NCBI RefSeq assembly: GCF_000935025.1
Contig: NZ_CP010836.1
Span: 3,534,001-3,598,000 of the forward strand
From: Sphingomonas hengshuiensis
Lineage (GTDB): Bacteria; Pseudomonadota; Alphaproteobacteria; Sphingomonadales; Sphingomonadaceae
Direction of reading: 5' to 3'
Length of the DNA: 64,000 nt
This document shows positions 34,045-43,115 of the stretch, one piece after another (positions within the stretch are counted from its first letter, which is position 1; every line of letters begins with the position of its first letter). The notes under the pieces are model-generated. The model was not told the origin of the DNA. It searched no databases and saw nothing but the letters and a program-made list of their open reading frames with translations. A program made the position numbers and the translations under genes.

Positions 34045-34362
34045 TCAGGCCACCGCGATCACGCCAGCGCAGAGCAGCGCCGCGATCGACAGGCGAAAGG
34101 CGATGCGCGGGCGCCAGGACAGCAGCAGGACGAAGGCGACGCCCGCGACCGATATCTGCGCGACCCAGCCAACGATGCCGATCGCGCTGCCCCATCCCGC
34201 TATCGCAAGCAGCAGCGACAGGCCCAGCAGTACGCTGCCCGCCACCCGCACCGTGGCGGGCGGGAGTAAGCGGAGCGCGGGATCGTCGCGGCGATGTTTG
34301 GCGACCGACGCCGCCAGCCCCGCCAGCCCGGTATAGGCGATCAGCCCGGCCTCAAACGCCAT
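34045..34362 (-). CDS. DUF3325 family membrane protein
   Basis: A 105-residue protein with four hydrophobic segments (for example GSVLLGLSLLLAIAGW and WVAQISVAGVAFVLLL). It matches the DUF3325 pattern of small inner-membrane proteins found next to PepSY and DUF3649 genes by TonB receptors. Function is unknown but an iron-uptake link is implied. It overlaps the PepSY gene by 11 bases. Confidence 0.75.
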   Translation of the reverse strand: MAFEAGLIAYTGLAGLAASVAKHRRDDPALRLLPPATVRVAGSVLLGLSLLLAIAGWGSAIGIVGWVAQISVAGVAFVLLLSWRPRIAFRLSIAALLCAGVIAVA

Positions 34363-35944
34363 GCGACACCCCCTCCCCGATCGACGCGGGGCGCATCCGG
34401 GGCTGCCGGACGCGCGGGCTCGGCTGCCGCCGGGCGCGCCATGCCGCAAAGCCGAGCAGGCCGGCGCACGACAGGAACACCAGGTCGAACGCCACGAACA
34501 GCCCGTCGCCCGCCGCGATGCTATGCACGATCCCCCGACCGGTGGTCAGCGCGTTGACCACCGGCAGCGCGGCGAACAGCGCGGCTGCGACTGCCAGCGT
34601 CTCGGACCAGGCGCGCGCCGCAGGGCGGAGCAGCGACAGCGCGGCGAGGCCGAACCAGAGCTGGAACATCGCCGACACTTCCATGTCCGCCCGTCCGGCC
34701 AGATCCGCGGGCAACAGCCGGTTGGCGAGCAGATACGCCGCCATCCCTGCGGGCAGGCACGCGATCGCCCCGATATTGAGCCGCTCGACCAGCCGCAGCC
34801 CGAGGAACGGCGCTGCGCCGGGCCTGCGCCGCTTGGCGGTCCACAGCACCAGCCCGGTGCCGACCATCGCAGTGCCGGTCAGCCCGAGCAGGAAGGCGGT
34901 CCAGCGCAGCACCGGCCCCGCAAACGACGCCAGATGCAGCCCCAGCAGCACCCCCGCCGTGCGGATCGCCGGCCCCGGCTCAGGCGACATCGACAGCCGC
35001 TGGCCGCTCGCACCGGAATAGACGATCGACCCGCCCCGCGCGTTCAGCCGGTCATTGCCGCTGCGCGCCAGCGTCACCGTCGCCGCGGCATCGCCGGGGT
35101 TGCGCACGACGATGCTGTCGGGACGCCCACCCTGCCATGCCCGCGCGGCATCGGCGATCATCGGCGCGACCGGGGCCAGCGGCGCCGGACGCCCCGCTGC
35201 CGGGACCTCCGGGGCCGTGCCATAGGCTTCGGCGGCAAAGGCGGCGGGCTTGGGGTAATTGGCCAGGATCGGCCACGGCATGTACATGACGACCAGCGTG
35301 ATCAGCCCGGTATAGGTGATCATCGCATGGAACGGCAGCGCGAGCACCGCCGTCACATTATGCGCGTCGAGCCAACTCCGCTGACCCTTGCCCCAGCGCA
35401 GCAGGAAGAAATCGACGAAGATCCGCTTGTGCGTGATCACGCCCGAAATAATCGCCGCGAGCATGAACATCGCGCACAGGCCCGCCAGCCAGCGGCCCCA
35501 GGGGTGCGGCAATTGCAGCTGGAAGTGGAAGCGATAGAAATGCTCGCCGCCCCGCGTCTCGCGCGCAGCGAGCGGCGTGCCGGTCTGCGGATCGAGCTTG
35601 ATCTCGCCCGCGCGTTTGGGGCGCGGCGCGTTGGGGTCCGGATTGGGCCGCGGCATCGCGAAGATCCGGGTCTCGCGTCTCCGGGCATCGGGGAGATAGA
35701 TATACCATTGCAGCGCGTCGGGCGCCGTCGCCTGCATATGCGCGAACGCAGTCTGTGCCGCCTGCACCGGCGACGTCTCGGGCAGGTTCAGCTCGGGCTG
35801 CATCCAGCGTGTGATCTCGGGCCGGAAATAGCTTGCGGTGCCGGTCAGGAACATCGCGAACAATATCCATCCGGCGAGCAGCCCCAGCCAGCCATGGATC
35901 CACGCCATCGACTGGCGCACGCCCTTTGCCGCAGCGCCGCTCAT
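34352..35944 (-). CDS. PepSY-associated transmembrane (iron reductase-like) protein
   Basis: A 530-residue inner-membrane protein. It starts RQSMAWIHGWLGLLAGWILF, has paired PepSY-TM helices (PHPWGRWLAGLCAMFMLAA, ALPFHAMITYTGLITLVV) with several conserved histidines, and a periplasmic domain, then four C-terminal helices. PepSY-TM proteins beside siderophore receptors, such as FoxB-like proteins, are thought to reduce ferric siderophores at the inner membrane. The operon order DUF3649-PepSY-DUF3325, divergent from the TonB receptor, supports this role. Confidence 0.82.
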   Translation of the reverse strand: MSGAAAKGVRQSMAWIHGWLGLLAGWILFAMFLTGTASYFRPEITRWMQPELNLPETSPVQAAQTAFAHMQATAPDALQWYIYLPDARRRETRIFAMPRPNPDPNAPRPKRAGEIKLDPQTGTPLAARETRGGEHFYRFHFQLQLPHPWGRWLAGLCAMFMLAAIISGVITHKRIFVDFFLLRWGKGQRSWLDAHNVTAVLALPFHAMITYTGLITLVVMYMPWPILANYPKPAAFAAEAYGTAPEVPAAGRPAPLAPVAPMIADAARAWQGGRPDSIVVRNPGDAAATVTLARSGNDRLNARGGSIVYSGASGQRLSMSPEPGPAIRTAGVLLGLHLASFAGPVLRWTAFLLGLTGTAMVGTGLVLWTAKRRRPGAAPFLGLRLVERLNIGAIACLPAGMAAYLLANRLLPADLAGRADMEVSAMFQLWFGLAALSLLRPAARAWSETLAVAAALFAALPVVNALTTGRGIVHSIAAGDGLFVAFDLVFLSCAGLLGFAAWRARRQPSPRVRQPRMRPASIGEGVSHGV

Positions 35945-36234
35945 GGCCGCACCCCCAGCGCCAGCGCGAGCCCGATCGACGCCGCCGCAATCCCCCAGAT
36001 CACCGCCGCCACGCGCCCGAGCCGCGGTTCGTGAAACGCCCATAGCCCGAAGGCCGCGAACACCGCGAATGAGGCGATCATCGCCCACAGAGTCGCTTCG
36101 ACGCGGGCGATCGGCGCGAGCCGGGCGAACAGCGCGGCGAGCCCCGATGCGGCGGCATAGCTTCCGACCAGCGCGATCAGGCTGCGCGCGCACAGCCGCG
36201 CCGTCACCCGCCGATGTCCCGCGATCTGCGGCAT
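35941..36234 (-). CDS. DUF3649 family membrane protein
   Basis: A 97-residue protein with three hydrophobic helices (SLIALVGSYAAASGLAALF, LWAMIASFAVFAAFGLWAF, VIWGIAAASIGLALALG). It fits DUF3649, the small membrane partner encoded before PepSY proteins in iron-uptake clusters. It is the first gene of the leftward operon; its ATG faces the TonB receptor across 93 bp. Confidence 0.75.
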   Translation of the reverse strand: MPQIAGHRRVTARLCARSLIALVGSYAAASGLAALFARLAPIARVEATLWAMIASFAVFAAFGLWAFHEPRLGRVAAVIWGIAAASIGLALALGVRP

Positions 36235-36287
36235 AGCCCCCTCCCTTCGAAAATCCCGGGTTGCCCCTAGCCAAAGCCTTGCCTAGT

Positions 36288-36312
36288 AGCAATTGCGAAT
36301 CGTTAGCATTAA
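36288..36312. promoter_or_regulatory. Possible iron-responsive (Fur-type) operator
   Basis: The short divergent gap contains an AT-richer stretch, AGCAATTGCGAATCGTTAGC and following ATTAAT, in otherwise GC-rich DNA. TGCGAAT and GTTAGCA flank a central C as an imperfect dyad similar to 7-1-7 Fur boxes. It lies 16-40 bases before the receptor ATG and could control both divergent iron genes. The match is loose. Confidence 0.35.
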
Positions 36313-36327
36313 TAAAACGGGGACCGC

Positions 36328-38628
36328 ATGATCTACTTTACCGCACGTCCGATGGGCGCGCCGCGCCGCGCGCTGGCGCTGGCCTTGCTCAGCTGCGTCG
36401 CCGCGCCGATGGCGAATGCGCAGACCGCCGCCGACGCGCGCGACGAGCCCGAATCGATCGTCGTGACGGGCATGCGCGACAAGCAGACCGGATCGGGGAC
36501 CAAGACCGACACCCCGCTGATGGCAACGCCGCAGAGCATCACCGTCATCGACAATGACGAACTGATCCGCCGCAACGCGCTGTCGATCAACCAGGCGCTC
36601 GGCTATGTCGCGGGCGTCTCCCCCAACCAGCGCGGGGCGATGGTCACGCGCTATGACCAGCTGATCCTGCGCGGCTTCACGCCGGGCGTGTATCTGGACG
36701 GGATGCGGCTGCTCGCCGGGCCCTATTCGATGCCGCAGATCGATTTCAACCGCATCGACCATCTCGACGTGGTCAAGGGTCCAGCCTCGGTGCTCTATGG
36801 CAATTCCACGCCCGGCGGGCTCGTCAACCTGACCAGCAAGATGCCCGAGGCCACCGCTTTTGGCCGGATCGAGGGGCAGGTCGGCAATTATGAGTCGCTG
36901 CGCGGCGCCGTCGACATCAACCAGCCGCTCGACAGCGAAGGGCGGTTGCTCGCGCGCGTCGTCGGCGGCTGGCAGAAGAGCGACGGGCTGACCGACGGCA
37001 CGTTCAGCGAACGCTATCACATCAGCCCGATGGTCAGCTTTGTGCCCACGCCGGACACCAGCTTCACGCTGGTCGCCGCCTATCAGCATTCGCCCAGCGG
37101 CGCCGGCTACTCGGGGGTTCCGGCCTATGGCACCGTGCTCGCCAACCCGCTGGGGACGCTGCCGCGCGACCTCAACACCGGCGATCCCGCCTATGAACGC
37201 TACAACCACAAGGCCAAGTCGATCGCGGCGTTCTTCCGCCACGACTTCAACGATGCGCTGACCTATCGCTCCAGCGCACGATTCCAGAACAACAGCTTGT
37301 CCTATCGCCAGCTCTACGTCGCGGGCTTTGCGACGACGGGCACGGGGTCCGCGCGCAACACCGATTTCTCGACGATCATTCGCGGCGGCGGCGGCGCCGA
37401 CGAGGATTTCGACACGCTGACGATGGACAACAGCCTCAATGCGAAATTCGCGACCGCGGGCATTCGCCACAATGTGCTGGTCGGGCTCGACTATCAGCGC
37501 ATCACCGGCGAGAACTTCCAGCAGTTCAACAGCGGCCAGACCAGCAACCCGCTGACCAGCGTCCCCAATCTGAGCCTGTTCTCCCCCAGCTATGGCGGGA
37601 CGATGCCCAGCTTCGACCTCACCAAGCTGTCGAGTGCCTATGCCAACACCTATACCAAGCGCGACCAGACCGGCGTCTATCTCCAGGACCAGATGAGCAT
37701 CGGGCGGCTCCAGCTGATCGCCAGCGGACGCTATGACTGGTACGACCAGCACACGCTGAACAAGAAGACCAACGGCGTGTCGCTATTGTCGCAGAACGCC
37801 TTCACGATGCGGCTGGGCGCGCTGTACGAGCTGCCGTTCGGCGTCTCGCCCTATTTCAGCTATTCCGAATCGTTCGAGCCGCAGTCGGGGACGACCTATC
37901 TCGGCGAGGCGTTCGATCCGGTGACCGGGCGGCAATATGAAGCCGGCGTGAAGTTCCAGCCGCGCGGCACCAACGCGATCTTCACGCTGTCGGCCTATGA
38001 CCTGCGCCGCCAGAAGGTCCCCGTCGGCGATCCCGCCGCGGGCACCAACGGCATCCCGAGCACTGCCCAGATCCAGATCGGCGAAGTGCGCGTGCGCGGC
38101 GTCGAGCTGGAAGGGCGCGGCAAAGTGGCGCCCGGCTTCGACGTCGTCGCCGCGGCAAGCTATACCGATGCGATCATCACCCAGGGCACCCCGGCGATCG
38201 CGGCCACCGCCACCAACAGCGGCACGCCGACCACCACCGGCACCCGCCAGCTCGGCACCCCCGAATGGGCGGCGTCGACCTTCCTGTCCTATGATCTCGG
38301 CAAGAGCGGCAAGGTGCGCGGGCCGCTCGCCGGGCTGAGCTTCGGCGGCGGGGTGCGCTATGTCGGCGGATCGGATGGCACGACGAGCTATCTCGTCGTC
38401 AACAATGTCACGACGTTTCAGCGGTTCACGACCGACAGCTTCGTGCTGGTCGATGCGCTGATCGGCTATCAGCTCGGGCAGGCGAGCGCCGCGCTGGAGG
38501 GATGGAGCGTCGCGGTCAACGCCGCCAACCTGTTCGACAAGACCCACATCACCGCCTGCCCGTTCAACAACAGCTGCTATTACGGGGCGCCACGCACGGT
38601 GATCGGATCGCTGCGGTTTAACTGGTAG
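36328..38628 (+). CDS. TonB-dependent siderophore receptor
   Basis: A 766-residue outer-membrane receptor. A signal peptide (RRALALALLSCVAAPMANA) is followed by a TonB-box-like ESIVVTGMRD, the plug domain (TPQSITVIDNDELIRR, LILRGFTPGVYLDGM, VVKGPASVLYGNSTPGG) and a 22-strand barrel ending in VIGSLRFNW with the terminal aromatic residue. The plug pattern is of ferric-siderophore receptors (FhuA/FpvA class). The divergent PepSY operon fits reduction or processing of the imported siderophore. Confidence 0.92.
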   Translation: MIYFTARPMGAPRRALALALLSCVAAPMANAQTAADARDEPESIVVTGMRDKQTGSGTKTDTPLMATPQSITVIDNDELIRRNALSINQALGYVAGVSPNQRGAMVTRYDQLILRGFTPGVYLDGMRLLAGPYSMPQIDFNRIDHLDVVKGPASVLYGNSTPGGLVNLTSKMPEATAFGRIEGQVGNYESLRGAVDINQPLDSEGRLLARVVGGWQKSDGLTDGTFSERYHISPMVSFVPTPDTSFTLVAAYQHSPSGAGYSGVPAYGTVLANPLGTLPRDLNTGDPAYERYNHKAKSIAAFFRHDFNDALTYRSSARFQNNSLSYRQLYVAGFATTGTGSARNTDFSTIIRGGGGADEDFDTLTMDNSLNAKFATAGIRHNVLVGLDYQRITGENFQQFNSGQTSNPLTSVPNLSLFSPSYGGTMPSFDLTKLSSAYANTYTKRDQTGVYLQDQMSIGRLQLIASGRYDWYDQHTLNKKTNGVSLLSQNAFTMRLGALYELPFGVSPYFSYSESFEPQSGTTYLGEAFDPVTGRQYEAGVKFQPRGTNAIFTLSAYDLRRQKVPVGDPAAGTNGIPSTAQIQIGEVRVRGVELEGRGKVAPGFDVVAAASYTDAIITQGTPAIAATATNSGTPTTTGTRQLGTPEWAASTFLSYDLGKSGKVRGPLAGLSFGGGVRYVGGSDGTTSYLVVNNVTTFQRFTTDSFVLVDALIGYQLGQASAALEGWSVAVNAANLFDKTHITACPFNNSCYYGAPRTVIGSLRFNW

Positions 38629-38636
38629 GCCCCACG

Positions 38637-39695
38637 CTACTCCGCGGCGCCCGTGCCGCGCTCGGCGGCGGGGACGATCCCGTCGTCGAGGAGGCGGCGC
38701 AGCGCCGCGATATGCCCGGTATCGCGCGCGCCGCCGGCGTCGGAGGTCATGACGACGGTCAGCTTCAGGTCGGGCACGATGAACAGCATCTGCCCGCCAT
38801 AGCCCCAGGCGAAGCGCAGCGGGTGGCCGTTGCTCGTTCCGACGAACCAGCCATAGCCATATTGCCCGCCGCTCCACGGCGACACGGTGCGCGGCGTCCA
38901 GCTCTCCGCGATCCACGCCGCGGGGACGATGCGGCGGCCGTCGAGCTCGCCGCCCAGCCGATACAGCTCGCCGAACCGGGCCAGCGCGCGCGGCGACATC
39001 AGCATGTCGTTGCCGCCGAAATAAATGCCCTGCGGATCGCGCGGCCATGCCGGCATCGCGATGCCGAGCGGCGTGGCCAGCCAGTCGCGCATCAGCGCAT
39101 GCGTGTCGCGACCCGAGGCGCGGGTGAGCATCGCGGACAGGAGATGCGTGTTGCCGGTCGAATAGAGCATGCCGCCGCCCGGCTCGTCGACGAACGGCCG
39201 CGACAGCGCGAAGCGGACCCAATTGGGGCTCGACACCCATCGCCCATAATTCTCGCCCGACGTCCGCTCGAGCCCGGCACGCATCGTCAACAAGTCGCCG
39301 ACGCTGAGCCGCGCCAGCCGCGGATCGGGCCGCGCGGGCGCATCGGCGCCGAGCACCGACACCACGCGCTGGTCGACGCCGGTCAGCACGCCGCGCGCGA
39401 TTCCGATCCCGACGAGCGCGGACAGGACCGATTTCGACGCCGACTTGATGTTGACCGGGCGATCGAGCGGCGGGCCGCCGTTGATGCGGTGCTCCGCCAG
39501 CGTCTGCCCGTCGCGCAGGACCAGCAACGAGCGTATCCGGGGCAATTGCTCCGCCGCGGCAACGGTGCGGGCGAGCCCGGCGGAGTCGAGCCCCTGCGTC
39601 TCGACCGGCGCCGCCGTCGTTGGCGTCGGCTCCCCGGCGGGGGCATCGTTGCAGCCGAGGAGCAGCAACGCGAGCGCACAGGCCGCGACCCTCAT
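38637..39695 (-). CDS. Serine hydrolase of beta-lactamase/class C fold, lipoprotein
   Basis: A 352-residue protein with a lipoprotein signal (ALALLLLGC, lipobox cysteine near residue 15). The catalytic Ser-x-x-Lys is SASKS in NIKSASKSVLSAL and the second motif is Y-x-N-like in LYSTGNTHLL, with a HxG-like GYGG near the end. The family includes 6-aminohexanoate-dimer hydrolases, esterases and class C beta-lactamases; sequence alone does not give the substrate. It overlaps the next gene upstream by ATGA. Confidence 0.82.
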   Translation of the reverse strand: MRVAACALALLLLGCNDAPAGEPTPTTAAPVETQGLDSAGLARTVAAAEQLPRIRSLLVLRDGQTLAEHRINGGPPLDRPVNIKSASKSVLSALVGIGIARGVLTGVDQRVVSVLGADAPARPDPRLARLSVGDLLTMRAGLERTSGENYGRWVSSPNWVRFALSRPFVDEPGGGMLYSTGNTHLLSAMLTRASGRDTHALMRDWLATPLGIAMPAWPRDPQGIYFGGNDMLMSPRALARFGELYRLGGELDGRRIVPAAWIAESWTPRTVSPWSGGQYGYGWFVGTSNGHPLRFAWGYGGQMLFIVPDLKLTVVMTSDAGGARDTGHIAALRRLLDDGIVPAAERGTGAAE

Positions 39696-40696
39696 GCGCC
39701 GATCGCCGTGCGCAAGGCGCGGAGGAACGCCTCGGGCGCCTCGACCTGCGGCGCATGGCCCAGCGTATCGAACCGGATCAGCCGCGCATTCGGGATACGC
39801 CCGACCGCCGCCTCCGCCGCCTGTGGCACGGTCCGCACGCTGCCGCGCCGATCGGGCGGCGCGCTGGTCGCGCGGAACGCCGTCAGGTCGCGCTGGCCGA
39901 TCAGCAGCCGCACCGGCATTTGCAGCCGCGGCAGTTCGGCGGCGACCGGCTGGGTCTGGATCATGTCGGACAGCCGCGCCTGCGCATCGCGGACGAGATC
40001 GCCATCTGCACCGGCATATTGCCCCGCCAGCATCGCGACCCATCGGTCATAGGCCGGGCGCCACTGGCCGTGATAGTAGTTGCGCAGCTGATACGCCTTG
40101 ATCGAGGCGGCGTCGGTGCGCGCCTCCTCAGCGCGCAGCGTCCCGAGATCGGCATAGGGCACCCCCTCGGCGAGCGTGTCGTTCAGCCCGAGCGGATTGA
40201 CCAGCACGAGCGTCGAGACGCGTTCGGGATGCAGCAACGCAAAGCGCGCCGCGAGGATGCCGCCGGTGGAATGGCCGACGAGCACGACCTTCCCGGCTCC
40301 CGCCTCGTCCAACAGCGCGCCGGTGAGCGCCGCCATCGCGTGGAAGCTGTACTGATAGCCCGGTGGCTTCGACGATTTGCAGAAGCCGATCTGGTCGAGC
40401 GCGATCACCCGATACCCGCTCGCCGCCAGCCCGCGCGCGGTCTCGCCCCAGGTCGCGGCGCAGAAATTCTTGCCATGGAGCAGGACGATGGTCGTGCCGT
40501 TGGGCGCCGCGGTCGGCGGCCAGTCGAGATAGGCCATGCGAACCGAATGCCCCTGCGACGTCGCGGCGAACCAGCGGACGGGCGCGGGATAGTCGAACCG
40601 CTCGAGGTTGGCGCCGAGCGGCACCGACTGCGCAATGCTCGGGACGGGCGACAAGGCGATCCCGCAAAGCGCGGCGGCGAGGGTCCAGCGTGGCAT
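39692..40696 (-). CDS. Exported alpha/beta hydrolase
   Basis: A 334-residue hydrolase with a signal peptide (WTLAAALCGIALSPVPSIA). Fold motifs: VLLHGKNFCAATW oxyanion region, nucleophile Ser in GHSTGG, Asp in GQRDLT and His in LGHAPQ. It is an esterase or lipase-type periplasmic enzyme. The start is taken at ATG 40696, since the 17 residues upstream in frame lie before a good signal. It is co-translated with the downstream serine hydrolase. Confidence 0.82.
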   Translation of the reverse strand: MPRWTLAAALCGIALSPVPSIAQSVPLGANLERFDYPAPVRWFAATSQGHSVRMAYLDWPPTAAPNGTTIVLLHGKNFCAATWGETARGLAASGYRVIALDQIGFCKSSKPPGYQYSFHAMAALTGALLDEAGAGKVVLVGHSTGGILAARFALLHPERVSTLVLVNPLGLNDTLAEGVPYADLGTLRAEEARTDAASIKAYQLRNYYHGQWRPAYDRWVAMLAGQYAGADGDLVRDAQARLSDMIQTQPVAAELPRLQMPVRLLIGQRDLTAFRATSAPPDRRGSVRTVPQAAEAAVGRIPNARLIRFDTLGHAPQVEAPEAFLRALRTAIGA

Positions 40697-40785
40697 AAGG
40701 CGGGAACGGTCGAAGCGGCTTGCCGTATCCCGGCCCGTCCGAATCACCGCGCAGCCGGTCAGCGGAAACGCAGGAATTCAGGCAG

Positions 40786-40875
40786 TGGTGGAGTTGAGGG
40801 GAGTCGAACCCCTTCTTGCCCCCGCATTTCACACTTCGATGCCCTCTCGGGCTTAGCAAAGCTGTCCACTGAACG
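40786..40875 (-). ncRNA. Isolated tmRNA acceptor-piece-like sequence
   Basis: On the minus strand the segment ends with a T arm (AGGGG TTCGACT CCCCT), then CAACTCC-A-CCA. U at the tRNA-70 position would form the G3-U70 alanine identity pair of tmRNA, and tmRNAs of most bacteria end in CAGCTCCACCA. Upstream comes GCTTTGCTAAGCCC, recalling the conserved CTAAGC region. Alphaproteobacterial ssrA is permuted, with the coding piece following the acceptor piece, but here protein-coding genes lie on both sides and no GGGGTTG partner or tag frame is seen. It is a duplicated or remnant acceptor piece, or a separately encoded one. Confidence 0.5.
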
Positions 40876-40926
40876 AGGGACCATCAGACATCGGACACTG
40901 GCCGCGTCGATCGGTCCAGCGTCCGA

Positions 40927-41892
40927 TCAGAACGGCAGTTCAGCGCGCTCGATCGCCCGGCTACCCGAGCCCGACGCGCGCGGACGTGGGATCCGAATGA
41001 TGTCCCCGCGGCTAGGCATCAGCCCCGGCGTGACGCGCCGCGCGACCGAGAAGTTCGGGGTCACTTCCTCGACCTCGAAATCGCCGATCGGAGTCTCGGT
41101 TTGGCCAAGATGCTGGTTGGTTGTGGGATCGATCAAGGGCTCGCCCAGCGACATTACCCGGACGCGCTGGCCCGGCGAAAGGAAGCCGCTGCCATAGTTG
41201 ACGAACATCCGCTCGCCATCGACCTTGATCACGCGCATCGGATAGCCGGCGAACACCAACTCGGCAGCGATCGCGTCGGCCACGCGGCGTTCGATCTGGC
41301 CATAGACCTGCCCGGCGTCCATCCCCGAAGCGGACCCGCCGCTTCGAGTCAGCAAGCCACCCGAGGTCTGGAGTTCTTCACGGACGCTGTTCGCCGACAC
41401 AATCTGTCCGGTGCGGACGTTGACGATCTTCAGGTCGAGCGCCATCGCCGCAGTGTTGACCTCGACTGCGTAGCGTGGGTCGGTGACATTGGACGACGCG
41501 GTACCGAACTCGGTGATCTTGCCGTAGATCAGGAAGTCGACGCCCTTCAACTTGGCGCGATGCGCCGTGCCGTCGGTCAGCCCGATCGCCGAAAGCGCGC
41601 GTTCGTCAAGCAGCGTCGACAGGCGGCTGCGCTCGAACACCGAGAATTTGTTCGTCTTGACGATCGCGGTCTCGATCATTTCGCGCAGGGCGTGGAAACG
41701 ATTGCGGCATTCGACCACAAGCAGCTGGCCGCCGAAGCTCGCCCAATAGGAACAGTCCCGCTCGCTATCGATGTCGACGATCGCGACGCTTTGACATCCG
41801 ACGCACTGCGCCTGGGCCACCGGAACCGCGGCAGCGGAGAACAGCGCGACCGCAGCCGCCAGCACTGAAAAACCAGGAACGCCAAGGCGCAT
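40927..41892 (-). CDS. CsgG-like exported protein (1)
   Basis: A 321-residue protein with a signal peptide (SVLAAAVALFSAAAVPVAQA) before QCVGCQSVAIVDID. The core IETAIVKTNKFSVFERSRLSTLL followed by GVDFLIYGKITEFG matches the CsgG/curli-assembly family, whose model member forms an outer-membrane secretion pore. The C-terminal third adds a beta domain (GQRVRVMSLGEP). The canonical lipobox is not obvious, so it may be periplasmic rather than lipidated. It is in tandem with a paralogue 45 bp upstream. Confidence 0.75.
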   Translation of the reverse strand: MRLGVPGFSVLAAAVALFSAAAVPVAQAQCVGCQSVAIVDIDSERDCSYWASFGGQLLVVECRNRFHALREMIETAIVKTNKFSVFERSRLSTLLDERALSAIGLTDGTAHRAKLKGVDFLIYGKITEFGTASSNVTDPRYAVEVNTAAMALDLKIVNVRTGQIVSANSVREELQTSGGLLTRSGGSASGMDAGQVYGQIERRVADAIAAELVFAGYPMRVIKVDGERMFVNYGSGFLSPGQRVRVMSLGEPLIDPTTNQHLGQTETPIGDFEVEEVTPNFSVARRVTPGLMPSRGDIIRIPRPRASGSGSRAIERAELPF

Positions 41893-41937
41893 GGGAAAAG
41901 TCTCCGGTTTGCCGCGATACAAGGCGATGGGCGGGGG

Positions 41938-42873
41938 TCAGGACCTGGTCTTGCGGGCCTTGGCCTGGCGCTTGTTCTCGTTCTGGATCCAGGAAAGCGT
42001 CTTTTTCCTCTCCGCATCGGGGACAACATAGGCCACGATGCCCTGGGCCACTGCCTCGCCATCCGCCGTGTAGGACATGCGCGCGAGCGACATTTTCGCG
42101 AGCACTTCGGAGACGGTTGCGTAGCCGACGTCGCTTTCCTGGGAACCGAGCACCTCGCCGTTATACACGACGGCCTTGCCGCTCCGCTTCAGCTTGAGCA
42201 GATCGCCGACCTGGAGCGCGCCCTCGCCATAATTGAGGATCAGCTGACCATCGGGCTGCACCATGGCGACTACGATCGGATAAATCGCGGTGACGAGGCC
42301 GCCGGCGATATTGTCTGCCGCCGAGCGAAGCAGGCGCGGCGTGTCGACGCTCGCGGCGCCGCCGTCGCAGCGGGCCGCGGATTTTTGCTGTTCGTCGATC
42401 CGCTTCACCAGCTTGATCTCACCGGTCTTCATGTCGGTGATCTGGATGTCCACCGACAGCGTGGCGACCATGTTCGAACAAGGAGGGGCGTCCTTGGAAA
42501 GCAGGCCGAGGAGGTTGATCGACTTCTCCTCCTTCACCCCCACCGAGGTGATCGTGCCGTAGATCAGATAGTCGACCTCCTGGAGGCCGCCGATCCGCTT
42601 AGGCGCGGTGGTGATGGTGCCGCCGAGCCCCTGCTCCCGCAACACGCGATCGAGGCGCTGGCGCTCCATCACGCGAAACTTCGACGTCGACGCCACCGCG
42701 GTGGAGATCATCTGCGAAAAGCTATCGCCCTGACCTGTCTTGGCAATGTCCTCGATCGGCATCACCGCAATGACCGGCTTTATGTTCGCCTGAGTCTGGC
42801 CTTGCGCCAAAGCACCCGTCAGCGGAAAAATAGTACAGGCAATAGAAAGGATTACCGCGAGAGCTTTATTCAT
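41938..42873 (-). CDS. CsgG-like exported protein (2)
   Basis: A 311-residue paralogue of the gene at 40927: signal peptide (LAVILSIACTIFPLTGALA), IAVMPIEDIAKTGQG, then ISTAVASTSKFRVMERQRLDRVL and VDYLIYGTITSVGV in the same order. CsgG-type proteins use the FRVxER region in the periplasmic alpha/beta domain. A basic C-terminus (NKRQAKARKTRS) is unusual. It is transcribed leftward, divergent from the operon at 43116, and probably supplies envelope components of that system. Confidence 0.75.
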   Translation of the reverse strand: MNKALAVILSIACTIFPLTGALAQGQTQANIKPVIAVMPIEDIAKTGQGDSFSQMISTAVASTSKFRVMERQRLDRVLREQGLGGTITTAPKRIGGLQEVDYLIYGTITSVGVKEEKSINLLGLLSKDAPPCSNMVATLSVDIQITDMKTGEIKLVKRIDEQQKSAARCDGGAASVDTPRLLRSAADNIAGGLVTAIYPIVVAMVQPDGQLILNYGEGALQVGDLLKLKRSGKAVVYNGEVLGSQESDVGYATVSEVLAKMSLARMSYTADGEAVAQGIVAYVVPDAERKKTLSWIQNENKRQAKARKTRS

Positions 42874-43115
42874 GGCTTCCCCCCTGGAAACGCGCAAAAC
42901 CCCGAATCGATGGCCCACTTAACCTTCTCCGACCCGGTTTGGGTAGTCAAAATGTGATGCGTCGCCACATAGCGATCTCTAGCTGTCTTAATCTTGTCAT
43001 GCTTGGTCAATTGCCGTGCAGACATCGCCGGCTAACGAGCCGCTAATGTGTTGCAGCTGCTCCGAATCTGTTTAGACAGGCTGTAGAACCAGGTGTCGGG
43101 TGCCGGGGGGCGCTG

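Noticed and set aside
40786..40926. A complete tRNA-Ser or tRNA-Leu gene
   Set aside because: The T arm and CCA end are good, but no matching GGAGTTG/GGGGTTG 5' strand, D arm or regular anticodon stem is found upstream.
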